A stretch of 64,000 bases of DNA, from contig CM060900.1 in the NCBI GenBank assembly GCA_030762935.1, positions 368,605,132 to 368,669,131 on the forward strand, in the 5' to 3' direction. A program made the translations under genes and the position numbers. The stretch comes from Hymenopus coronatus. Its lineage: Eukaryota > Arthropoda > Insecta > Mantodea > Hymenopodidae. Under the pieces are notes generated by a model, which saw only the letters and a program-made list of their open reading frames with translations, had not been told where the DNA came from and searched no databases. Below are positions 48,757-58,915 of the stretch, piece after piece; the first letter of the stretch is position 1; the number at the start of each line of letters is the position of its first letter.

Positions 48757-49104
48757 ACCGCGGTCTTGATATTAACGAGACTCGTGAGTCTTGCGAGTAA
48801 ACGAGAATCTCGTAATCTCAACTCTTTTCCTGCCAGCCATACGATCAGTTGCATCTACTGGCTGCGAGAGGCACGGTCAGCGGCAGCGCGAAACGAGCGA
48901 GACTGAAAGCTGTCTTGACCGGCTCTAACCGCAGTTTTGCTATTAACGAGACTCGTGAGTCTTACGAATAAACGAGAATCTCGTAATATCGTTAGTCAAC
49001 TCTCTTCCTGCCAGCCATACGCTGAGCTCCTCGATTGGCTGCGAGAGTCGCGGCTAACGTCAGCGAGAAACGAGCGAGTCTGAAAGCTGTTTTGACCGTC
49101 TCTA
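48757..49104. repeat. Duplicated right end of the hAT element
   Basis: Two direct copies (48757-48927 and 48928-49104) each contain TATTAACGAGACTCGTGAGT, CTTCCTGCCAGCCATACG and GGCTGCGAGAG, and each ends like a terminal repeat (TTGACCGGCTCTA and TTGACCGTCTCTA). The palindrome ACGAGACTCGTGAGTC is inside each. Confidence 0.88.
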
Positions 49105-49751
49105 TTGCACACACATGCCAATTGTATCACCTGGTAGGAATAATGATGAGATTTAGAGAAATCGTTATGGTTGTTTTCTTTAAATGTTCAAGCTATCTGT
49201 GATTCAAAACTTTGTTTCCAGAATATTGTTGCTAGGTAACCTAGTTTACCGCATGATAGCAATAGTTTTAGAAATTCCAGAATTCATACACAGCTTGAAG
49301 CTGAAGAATTTTCCCGAAGTGTGCTTCTAGGAGACAGTGCTTATCGCTGCAGTCATTACTTACATCTACAATGCATGAAGAAACCCCTGCAGAACGAGCA
49401 TATAACAGGGATAATAAACAAATCAGATCAGTCGTTGAAAGATCTTTTGGGGTTGTCAAAAGAAGATTTTCAGGTTTAAAAATGAACTTGTCTGTGGAAT
49501 TACTTCGAATTCCTCCTTTAATAGTAGCAATATTTGTGCTACATAACTTGGTCATTAATGCCGACGACACTCCTGACGCAGACTGTACTGTTTACAGAGG
49601 AAGGAGGGTTTATCAAGAACTGACTATACCAGACTTATATTAAAGAGATAGAATGGTAAAGTCAGCACTGAGAACTGCATTAATTAACAACACTTTCATA
49701 TATTCACCGTTATTTTATATTTTCTAATTCAATATCACAAATTACATTATT

Positions 49752-50085
49752 TCAACTTTTGAAAGATTTTTTCTTTTGTGTGTGTTCTATTTGCAATTCT
49801 GTAATGTTCATTCTCGATTCAAATTCTTTATTTTTCAGTTTATGTTCTTCCTCTAAGCACTTCAGCCTCCTCTTGTAAAATGTTTCTCTGACATCTTCCT
49901 TCTGCTTTTCAGGGAATGACGATCTGGGTGTACTTGCAGAAATTGAGGGACCTGGTTCAATAATCTGCATTAATTCTTCCTCCTGCGAAGCGCAGACCTC
50001 CACTTGGACGTCATTGAAATACATTGCGGTGATCTACAGATAACTTCCGTACCCACTTCAGCGATTACTTCGGCATGGAAGCGCA

Positions 50086-50119
<34 letters not shown>

Positions 50120-50185
50120 CTCACATCTAATTGGCAGAAACTGTGTCTTGAGCGCTGCAATTAGCTTGTAGCCAGTTTCGTCCAA
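49752..50185 (-). pseudogene. Harbinger Myb partner remnant (copy 2), coiled-coil end
   Basis: The minus strand reads SRAPWTKLATS or, in a neighbouring frame, DETGYKLIAALKTQFLPIRC (about 50180-50120), then a run of about ten Asp codons produced by a CAT/ATG trinucleotide repeat (50089-50118). A second frame (50024-49752) gives EEELMQIIEPGPSISASTP and a charged helical tail YKRRLKCLEEEHKLKNKEFE. The convergent position opposite the Harbinger transposase and the coiled-coil tail match the intact gene in copy 1. The Myb/SANT domain itself is missing or unreadable. Confidence 0.6.
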
Positions 50186-50290
50186 GGAGCACGGCTCATA
50201 TATTCCACTTCCAGTTTAATGCTTTCTTATTTATTTTCTGCGTTGATTTTTTGGCGCGCTGTTTTATATTTTCGTAACGTACTTGTTTTT

Positions 50291-52050
50291 TTGTTGTTGT
50301 CGTTTTTTCTATAACATTCAGCGCGGGTGCTGTGTAAGAGCACATTTAATAAGATGCGCTATCCGTACCACTTGTTTAAATATACCGCGCTCTGCTCTTC
50401 AGATTGAACATAGCCGAGAACATGAGTATGTGACAACAACGCTTGTAGCGCAGGCCTCTTGTGCTAGCGTATAGCTAAGGTTTAGCAGCTCTACACTTGC
50501 GCGGGTAACAAAGCAGCTCGGAATTTTACAGCCAGGAATGAGCACAGTGCAGCCGTGCACTTTCTTTCTCACTAACTCCACCAGGGTTCTGTTTATCACC
50601 GGGAGGTGCTACTATCTTTGAGATTTAGCTGAAACTATCCGGAAGGGCATTTAAATTCTTGCTGAGACGCGCAATTTTTCTTTGTAATTTGCATTTTATG
50701 CGTGAGTTAAGCGTGTGCTGCAGTTCTTCTAAGTTATTTCTGATATAATGTGATTAACTTACATGACAATACTTAAGTGATTAACAGGTGAGACTAGTGT
50801 GGATTTTCTAACACGTTTTAAACCCAGGTTTTTTTTTTTGTTTTTTTGTTTTTGTTTTTTTTGTTTTTCTTTTTTTTAGCGGAAAACAATTTTTCTTGTC
50901 TTGAGCAACTGACCACGCGGTTCTCAATTCTTGTGACTTTCAAAGGTAGCCCTGAATACGGTGGACTCGACATTAAAAAGACATATGTGGAACAAATAGA
51001 AATAAAATGACTGGGAGGTCCGCAGTCGGATTTGGTAATTGAACATGTGACAAACACTCAAAAGCGGGACTACAGACGTAAATTTATTAACAATGTGTAC
51101 GTAAAATAAGAGTAGAAGCATTCGTGGCGACGAATATGCTCTAAATGTTCTCGGGCTTCAAGCCAGGTGAGGTGATGTGAAGACATTGACGTTTCGGGAG
51201 CGTACATCTCTCAGGATGCTGAATGATTGTATCTTTTTTTTTTTTTACCGTGGAGGGGAAACATGCATTCGTGCATTCGACCCAAGGTCTTAGTGCAATG
51301 GCTAGGGGGATATGTGGAGCTCCCCGCGAAGTGCGGTATATCCACTATAAAACCTCTCCACGTGTTAATCGTTATAAAGAATAATTTCGTGCTAACATGC
51401 ATTAGTCGCATAGCAGCCCGGTTAGTAAGTGAAAGCTACTTAGCTGGCTTGTATTGCATGCGAGCGCGTTAATGCTACTTACTGGGATTGCCCATGAAAC
51501 CTGAACAATACCAGTGGATATTCATGCGTTCATTTTATAAGTATTTTATTCGTGTATTACTATGTTCTATTTCTGCAGGTGTGTTTGCTTGTCATGTATT
51601 GCCTATAAATAAAGTGTTTTTTTTTCTTCTATGCATTAAGTTTAGGTTTAAGATATATGTTTGGAATGAAGATTTATACATACTTGGAGTTGTGCCTCTG
51701 CAGTGGTGCTTCGCGAGATTACTCCGCTGGTCAGTGGTTGCGCAGCCGCTCGTCGGTAATAGTAATTCCGGGCTTTTTGAGCCTTCGTCATCTCATTTAC
51801 CGGGTGGTTGCCAAGGTCGTCCAAGTGATCGACTCCATAATGCAGCTGCCCAAGGTCCGGTGCGCACGTCGATCACGAAGAGAAGAAAGAGAGAGAATAA
51901 ATAAAAATGTGTGTTGGAGTTTTTAGGGGACAGGGAATGTTTTAGAAGAGGAGGTTTGTTACATATTGTTGTATTTCGTCTGGTATGGTGTCTTGTGTTA
52001 TCGTCCTGACAAAAACTGATAAAGGTCGTCTGTGCTTGTTTGTTTGTGTA
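50291..52050. other. Unassigned, with poly(T) tracts
   Basis: A T/G tract lies at 50828-50879 and a poly(T) at 51234-51246. Read on the minus strand, the latter is a poly(A) tail after a GC-richer block (about 51247-51370) with GGTCGAATGC, which may be a truncated retroposon. On the minus strand 51720-51860 reads openly (for example VNEMTKAQKARNYYYRRAAA) and could be 3' sequence of the adjacent Penelope-like element. Neither is firm. Confidence 0.35.
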
Positions 52051-52059
52051 TCGTTTCTA

Positions 52060-52718
52060 TGAGTCTAGCGTTTCTATTAAGGGGTTGTGATGTGCATTTA
52101 GTTTTTGATACGTGTCATAGGTTAGCTTTTTAATGAATTGTTCGATTGTATGTATTTTGAGTTCTTCGTGAAGTATGTCAGCTGGAGATGTGTATGGTAC
52201 TCTAGATACTAAGCGTAGAATTTTATTTTGGAATTTTTGTAGGTTTTTGATGTGGTTTAAGGCGGGATGCGTAAGTAATTATAGATCGGATTAATGTTTT
52301 GTAAAGTATGAGTCCCATGTTAAGGCTTAGCGGTGAGCCCATGTTGATGAGCGGGAATAGCCTGCGCAATTGAGCATTGGCTTTTCCACGGGTCTGGGTA
52401 ATATGCTTTTTCCATGTTAGACCCTGATCCATTTTAAGTCCTAGCCAAGTTACCATATCTGTCCATCCAATATGTTCACCAAATATGTTAAGCGGTGGCA
52501 GGCGGGGTCTGGGAAAACTGTGATTGATGCGTTTTGTGAATATGATTGCTTGCGTTTTTGGTGCATTTACTTTGATTCGCCATTTTGTAAGCCATTCCTA
52601 TAGATTATTGAGGGCCCTCGGAAGTCTGCTGTGTATGAATCCCGTTTTACCTGATTGGGTCAATATTGCGGTGTCATCCGCATAAATGTATAATTTTGTA
52701 TTTTCGGTTTTTGGGATG

Positions 52719-52787
<69 letters not shown>

Positions 52788-53236
52788 GTTTGCCCGAGTA
52801 TGCTGCCTTGTGGTACTCCGGCTTTGATTGGGCGTTAGGATAACAGATGATTGTTGACTCTGGATTGAAATTTTCGACCGCTTAGGTAGTTTGCTATGAG
52901 TTTAATGAGTGAGTCGTGTATATTTATTGTTTTGAGCTTCTTTAGTAGGCCACAATACCATATTCTTTCAAAGGCTCGTTCAAAATCTAACAACAAAGCC
53001 CCTGTTGATTTGTTGAAGTTGAAGCCGTGCGTTATAGTTTCGGTTGCCCTGATTAGTTGAGTTTTTGAGTGTTTTGCTCGGAATCCAAATTGTTCTTGAA
53101 TTAAAATGTTTTGTTTGTTTAGTTGGGAGTTGAGCCGTTTGAGTATTACTTTTTCGAGAAGTTTTCCGAGTGTGCTTAGTAGACTAATTGGTCTGTAGTT
53201 GTGCGGCTTGGACAAGTTTTTCCCCTTTTTGGGGAA
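52060..53236 (-). pseudogene. Jockey-type LINE RT, 5'-truncated
   Basis: Reading the minus strand: PKKGKNLSKPHNYRPISLLS (about 53225), then LNKQNILIQEQFGFRAKHST-like block, TGALLLDFERAFERIWYCGL (catalytic Asp block, about 52990), and [16 protein letters not shown] (about 52830). The frame then passes through an AT microsatellite and resumes with [18 protein letters not shown] (about 52695), WLGLKMDQGLTWKKHI, and finally KILRLVSRVPYTSPADILHE and HTIEQFIKKL (about 52210-52130). This is a Jockey ORF2 from RT block 1 to the end. Frame breaks lie near 52255 and at the microsatellite. Its 5' truncation point coincides with the end of the Penelope-like sequence. Confidence 0.88.
52718..52781. repeat. 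(AT)n microsatellite inside the Jockey RT
   Basis: About 30 AT units lie between the [10 protein letters not shown] and YADD motifs, where related elements encode LLYINDIP. The repeat likely grew from the natural TATAT of the Tyr-Ile codons. Confidence 0.92.
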
Positions 53237-54828
53237 GTGCACTCGGTGGCCAGTTTCCACCGTGACTGAGCTGAAGACCGGCATCCCGATTGAGCGTGCC
53301 CTTTTCCGAAGTGATGGCCAGAGCCACCTTGACCCTGCGTTCCCAGTAGCCATCGCATCTGGCAACGATGGTGGTCTCGCTGAAGTTGGCTCTGTGGTCC
53401 ATCTCGATGCTGTGTTCCGAGAGCCCGGATTTTTCGGGTTGCATTAAGCGGACAAGACCTCTTATGCTCCTTGACCCTGGTAGATATGGTCATGCCTGTT
53501 TCACCTATGTACGGGGCAGCATAATCACAAGGAATGCGATAAACTCCCGATACTTGGAGGCCTAGCTGGTCTTTCACTGGCCTAATTACTTTTTTATCTT
53601 TGGAGGAGGTTTGTGTATGGTCTTGATGTTGTGCTTAGCCAGGATTCTGGTGATTTTTCCGGCGAGGTTGCCGGTGTATGTAATGTAGGCTGTGGCGGTG
53701 GGTTTCTCTGGAGATAGCTGTGTAGTGGCTTTTTGGGCTTTGGTGAGTGTCACAGTGACGTCATATTCCGAATATCCGTTTTGTCGGAAAGTGTATTTTA
53801 AATGCCGTAGCTCTTGTGTGAGATGGCAGGGATCCGAGACGCTGACTGCTCTGTGGGCCAAAGTGTTTAGTACGCCGATCTTTTGCGATTTATTTGAAAA
53901 CTGGTGGCATTTAGGTAGAGGTCCGTGTGTATTGCTTTGTGATAAACAGCGTGTCCAAGTGAACCATTACTGTTCCTAAATATTAGGATGTCTAAGAATG
54001 TCAGAGTTCTGTCCTTTTCAACTTCTATTGTGAACTGGATCTGAGGCCGGATGCTGTTGATGTGAGTGAGGAAGTCATGCAGTATGTCCCGGCCATGTGG
54101 CCACACCACGAAAGTGTCGTCCACATATCTGAAAAAATGCGAAGGTTTTAGTGGAGAGGTGGCCAGAATTTCATGTTCTAGGTGCTCCATGCAGAAGTTG
54201 GCTATGGCTGGTGACAGTGGAGAGCCCATGGCTACGCCGCGTACTTGGTCATAAAAATTGCCGCTGTACAGGAAGAAGGTGGAAGGCAACGTGTGTCAGA
54301 AAAGTTCAGTGATGTAGGTCGGAAAATGTTCTGTTAAAAGTTGTATAGTTTCTGGAAGGGGTACCCTGGTAAAGAGAGAAACTACGTCAAAACTGACGAG
54401 AAGTTCGGTGGCCCAACGGTGATATTGTTGAGTGTTTTAACAATTCCAGCGGAATTGCTGACGTGATGAGCGCAACTCCCGATCAAAGGCTGCAGCAAGT
54501 TCGCGAGATGGCGTGCTAGTCTGTATGTAGGACTGCCTATGGCATACACAATGGGTCGGAGAGGGACCTCAGCTTTGTGAACTTTGGGCAGCCCGTACAT
54601 TCTGGGCGGTCTGCAGCCTGAGGGCAACAGACACCGCTTAGACTCCGGAGTGAGGCTGGAGTTCTTGATGAGATGCTTGGTGCGGCGTTCTATGGCTGTC
54701 TTAAGGTCCTTGTTCAGGGGTCTGTAGGCTGGATCATCTAGGAGTTGCTTCGTCTTTCCACGGTACTGGATGATGGAGAGGATGACCGTCGCATTCACCT
54801 TGTCGACCGGTAGGACTTGGTCGTCCAA
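53237..54828 (-). pseudogene. Penelope-like element RT and GIY-YIG (copy 2)
   Basis: The minus strand reads: QVLPVDKVNATVILSIIQYR (54820), RMYGLPKVHKAEVPLRPIVY (about 54600), VAMGSPLSPAIANFCMEHL (about 54230), HFFRYVDDTFVVWPHG (catalytic, about 54130), KDRTLTFLDILIFRNSNG, then RQNGYSEYDV (about 53780) and the GIY-YIG nuclease VYRIPCDYAAPYIGETGMTI (about 53540), ending LNRDAGLQLSHGG. Frames change near 54300-54360, 53865 and 53580. It is more complete than copy 1 and belongs to another lineage by sequence. The 5' side stops at 54828, exactly where BEL/Pao sequence begins on the other strand. The 3' side stops at the Jockey fragment. Confidence 0.88.
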
Positions 54829-54829
54829 G

Positions 54830-57800
54830 TTAGGTTAGGGGTCCTTTTTCGTGTCACATTCATTGGTTTAGTTTTGCATAATAGTTCACTTACAAGAATC
54901 CATAAATTTCACTATTTAGTTTCCGCGCTCAAAAGAGAACACAGTGATCTAATAGGCAGTTTAACTATTACTGAAGATAATGCTGATGCTGCTTGGTACT
55001 TATTGCATGAAAGATACAACGAGGTAATTGCTGCTGCCCATGTAAAGTGATTGTTCAGTTTGCTCAGTGTAAAGAATGTAAATAGCAGAGAATACAGATT
55101 GCTAATAATTGAAGCAGTTAGCAATAAATGAGCATTATAACCTCGTAAACCTGACGTTCCATTATATGACATAAAAATCATTTTAATAGAGGCTGTTTTG
55201 GATAAATTGGGGAAGCAGGAAACGCAGGAGTAGGAGATAAAGGCCATATCTGATAAATTTAATTGTCTTAAAGATTTGATTCATTTATAGAAGCTAAAAC
55301 ACAGCTATTGAAGTTTCGATTTTAGTAATGGTAGTAATCAACTTAAGCATAATAAAATTAAACATGTAACTGGCAGATCATTTGACACTAACTGTGCCTC
55401 CTACACTCACTGCGACGAATAATCACATTCATTGTCACATTGTGGAAATTTCGAATCCGAGAGTCATGAGGTATAAAACTGTGTTTTTCTTGCTTTGGCC
55501 ATGGGCAGAGATTTTTAAATTGTAAGTCAAGACGTGCTAACTGAAAAGGAAAGCACCACGAGCATTTGAACTCAAATAGTAAAGACAATAATAGCCATTT
55601 TGCTTCCACTGATCAGAAGGTGTATAGCTACGGCGGCATAAAATCAGTATTTTTGTAGCTCAAATGCGCTGTCTCCAATTATTATTGCGGAAGTAGCTAA
55701 CAGACAAGGCCATGCCATATGATAAAGGGCCATGGTAGGATGGATTCAAAACCCAAATGTTATTTACACCAACTTCATTAGTTAAGAAGATTGGACTCCC
55801 CTTTGCTGATAACAAAATTGTTATAAATGGTATAAATAACATAACAGGAGCTAAAGTAATCCATACATGTACTGTTAATACAGGTCAAGATAAGGAAACT
55901 CTTAAATAGAGATAACTGTGTAGTCCTGGATAACGTTACGAGTGCAGTGCCTGCTAGTTCTATTTGTAGTGCTGAATGGAACGGTCGTATACATTGAGTT
56001 GTGTAATTCCGATTTTCATTAACCACATAAAATTTAATTGTTACTTGGAGCTGTTATTGGTTTTAGTGTAATTCTCGGGCACCCCAGAAGGCCGTTAGGG
56101 TTTTCTACATTTTGTCATACCAAATGCCACAGTATACCTTTTTATCTTCAGTATGTTGAACGATGCACTCGATAATCAGTTTAGCACATTTTGTTAAATA
56201 TAGGAAATCTGTCAGGTTCCTCAACAAAGTAGCACACATTCTGTGAGCCAAAGATAATTGAAAATATTACTAGGACTAAAGATGGAATATTTTTGTTTAG
56301 GTTCCCTGGCAGACTAGATGCCACGATAGGTAACACTTAGGGGCGGGCAAAAACATGAATAATTTACCTCAAAAGATTCAAATATAATAAAGCAATGCAT
56401 AGTGATTATGTAAATTTTATGAAAGTTTATGCTGAACTTTTACATATGCAGTTGCGTGAATTTATAAATGAGCCTAAACAATACATTATTCCACATCATC
56501 CTGTATTTAAGTCTTCTTGTATAAAAATCAAGCTGAGCGTTTTCTTTGATGGCTTCGCTGGTTTTATAACTGCTATATCTTTGAAAGACATCCTATATTC
56601 TATTGTGTTACGCTTGGCTGCATCCAATGGTCATGACAGCTGATATTGACCAGGTGTACAGGATACTGTTGACACTTGAGATAGGTGCCTGCAGAGAATG
56701 CTTTGAAGGTCGTCAGAGCAGTATAATCTGCTTATGCTAAGATTTGACTGTTGGAACTTATGGCACTATTCCTGCTACCATTTTAGCTACAAGATGTGTT
56801 AAGAAATTTAGTGATGAACATCAGAAGGATTTCACGTTGGCTTCTGAAGCATTAAAAGCCGCATTCTACTTGATGACTATTTACGAGGAGCTGCTTCAAC
56901 TGAAACCAGAGATTTGCAAACCCAACTGATTGCTTTACTAATATAAAAAAGATTTCCGCTGAGAAAGAGGTCGTCGAATTTTGAAGAAACGTCAAATACT
57001 GAGCCTGCTCTTCAAAAGGTCTCGTCTCATTCAAGAAAGATTGGCAATGAAGCAATTAAGACCGGTATAAGCTGGCATCCAAGTTTTGGCACTTTTGATT
57101 ACTACAAGGGTATGACCAAAGAGATCAAGCGCAGCATATCTTATGTCGTGTGTATTTGATCCTCTTGGCTTTTTAAGCCCAATTGTTATAAGGTGCAACT
57201 TTTTATTCTAGATCTTTGGGCACTAAATGATCGTATGGGATGATTTTTTGCGTATTTCTTTGAGACCAGAATGGCTTAAGTTATTTGAGCACCCTAATTG
57301 CATAAATGGTTTATCCATTGATCGCAAATTTATTCGATTTAAACACCATAAGAGATTTGAACTGCACGGTATCAGCTATGCTTAAGATAAAGTATTTGGT
57401 GCTTGCTGCTATTTTAGAATTTTGTATGATGGTACATTTACTGTTTCCTTCAGTACACCAAAGTCCAGATTTGCTACTGTTTAACTGCAATCTTCACCTA
57501 GACTAAAACTATGTACAGCACAATTCCTCTCTCGTCTGTTAAAGAAATTGTTATCTGCATTGAAGCGCACCCTCAAAATTGTCTGTGGAATGATTCCACA
57601 GTGTGTTGTATATTGGTTACATACACCCCCAGCAAGCCTGAAAGCGTTACTTGCTAAAACAGTATCTGAGATACAAAAGGACAGTGACATTGGGTGTTTG
57701 CACCATATTTCCACTATTGCAAAGCCTACAATTCTGTGTGTTACCACAGTAGTAGGTATACTTAGATTTACGGTAAATTGTTCAACCTTTCATATTAATT

Positions 57801-58245
57801 CAAGCAGCATCTCTGGTGTTGCCACCTATATCTGCTGAACTACCTGATCTTATTGATTGCGAGCAAAGGAGTTTCACTGCAGAAAGTCTTTCCCTTCGTG
57901 CATATAAGCCTGGAAGCCTAAATGAAACCCTCGAGAAATTCTTTATATTGAGAAGCTGAAGAGAGTCTTTGATTATGTTCTACAATTCATATTCTTGATT
58001 AAAAAGATCCATGAGAGAAGCGTTTTGGATGCCTCAGTGTAGAGGAAATTAATTTGGCCTTGTACTGCAACTGATGCAGAAAGAGGAATGTGCTGAAGAA
58101 ATTGTTTGTCTTTAGAAAGCAAAACTAGTCTCTGCCAAACTGAAGTCTCTGCATCCATTCCTAGATGAAGATTGTCTGCTCAAAGTGTGAGGGTGTTTAG
58201 GAAATTCTGATCTACCATACGATAGCAAGCTCCAGAAAAATCCGC
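54830..58245 (+). pseudogene. BEL/Pao retrotransposon Gag-Pol, degraded
   Basis: Plus-strand blocks in order: Gag (VTFIGLVLHNSSLTRIHKFH, DNADAAWYLLHERYNEV; 54850-55025), a zinc-knuckle region with LCFSCFGHGQRFLNCKS and KHHEHLNS (about 55480-55580), RT (IIPHHPVFKSSCIKIKLSVF at about 56485; ILATRCVKKFSDEH at about 56775), RNase H border (ISYVVCIFDPLGFLSPIVI at about 57135), and LLKKLLSALKRTLKI. The integrase zinc-binding start reads LHPFLDEDCLLKV (about 58150) and then GNSDLPYDSKL. These are the characteristic BEL blocks in the right order. Many stops and gaps show it is old. The YVDD block reads as YLMTI and is lost. I saw no LTRs; Gag starts abruptly at the junction with the Penelope-like element. 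Confidence 0.85.
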
Positions 58246-58639
58246 CTCTCATTTTGTGTAACTTTTAATTTGTGTTATTCTATTATCTAAAAGGGACGAT
58301 ATTTGGGCCATAGCCTCCTAGTTGAGCGCTTTTGAAATCAAATGTGATCTACTGGCTGATGTCACAGCCTTCCTACTTTTGTCTTCGGACAAGCTCCTAG
58401 AAGGGTAGTCATTGTAAGCGAAATGGTCTATTGTGGCAATTATGCTTTGAACCCGTTCAACCGTCAACACTTTGTCATGAATTCCTTCAACATGAAAGTC
58501 AGTGGGCAGCCTATTTTATTTGATGAGGGGTGAATTGGATTGATTGATAAGGGGTGAATTAAGTAAAATTAAACAAAAGCCCTTCCTCCCCCCCCCCCCA
58601 AAAAAAACAGAAGATTTTTTTTTCCATCCTCCTCAACGC
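58246..58639. other. Unassigned, with poly(C) run
   Basis: Sequence between BEL integrase and the capsid-like remnant, with a C13/A8 run near 58588. The rest of the integrase core is not readable. Confidence 0.4.
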
Positions 58640-58915
58640 AGTTTTGATACCGGTCAATTAATGCGATGCTTTCAAACTTTCAGGATGGGCTAGGCATTCA
58701 TTTTAAGGATGAAAACCAATCTACCCAGCAATATCCTCATGAATATATCGTTCTGGTTTTTGATCTAACTGCTCACATCCTTCTACATCTCTGGACAACG
58801 CCAAGGAATGTCGACTTAAAGCTTAAGATTTTCTGAAGTTTTATCTGCCCTATCGTGCTTTTCGTTTTGAGGAGATTCCATCGGGCCCTTGAAATAGACG
58901 TCCTGGCAAAAGCGA
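58640..58915 (+). pseudogene. Possible Polinton capsid protein C-terminal remnant
   Basis: The plus strand reads GLGIHFKDENQSTQQYPHEY, then VLVFDLTAH, NVDLKLK, and ends ALEID. This follows the C-terminal pattern of the Polinton capsid family often annotated as F54H12.2-like (YxxGYTLFxFDLTPDL...GNxRLxLKF...VNVxVYxEFxNxxEID). The double jelly-roll N-terminal part is not seen. Frames shift between blocks. The call rests on a short remembered pattern and is tentative. Some 14 kb of inserted elements separate it from the polymerase and ATPase remnants on the same strand. Confidence 0.45.

Larger units (their letters stand above)
45813..49104 (+). mobile_element. hAT element with 8-bp target duplication
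   Basis: The left end TAGAGCCGGTCAAAA (45813) and the inverted right end TAGAGACGGTCAAAA (inward from 49104) match at 14 of 15 bases, with CTCGCTCGTT shared a little further in. Flanks are CTGCATAC (45805-45812) and TTGCACAC (49105-49112), 6 of 8 identical. The interrupted Harbinger codons read correctly across the excised element. An hATC-type transposase end lies inside on the plus strand. Confidence 0.88.
45660..49643 (+). pseudogene. Harbinger transposase (copy 2), split by hAT insertion
   Basis: The 5' piece ends FHNICNFSGVLGTMDC (about 45760-45808), the first catalytic block of Harbinger transposases. After the hAT element the protein resumes with CTHMPIVSPGRNNDEI (from about 49106). 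Then come a degraded middle, LLGDSAYRCSHYLHLQCMKK (about 49318), and in another frame RSVVERSFGVVKRRFSGLKM (catalytic Glu block, 49430). It ends LHNLVINADDTPDAD and stops at 49641. The joint falls inside the conserved MDCTH motif. Besides the 3.3-kb insertion, frame changes near 49380 and in the middle part break it. Confidence 0.88.
45245..50290 (+). mobile_element. PIF/Harbinger element (copy 2), invaded by hAT
   Basis: A broken Harbinger transposase (plus) faces a remnant of the Myb/coiled-coil partner (minus, 49752-50185), repeating the layout of copy 1. The left end is placed near 45245 (GGCCCGATTGCTTAAAAG after CTAA), where the GGCC start resembles Harbinger ends. I could not find the matching right end, so the 50290 boundary is approximate. 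Sequence differs enough from copy 1 to be another family. Confidence 0.65.
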
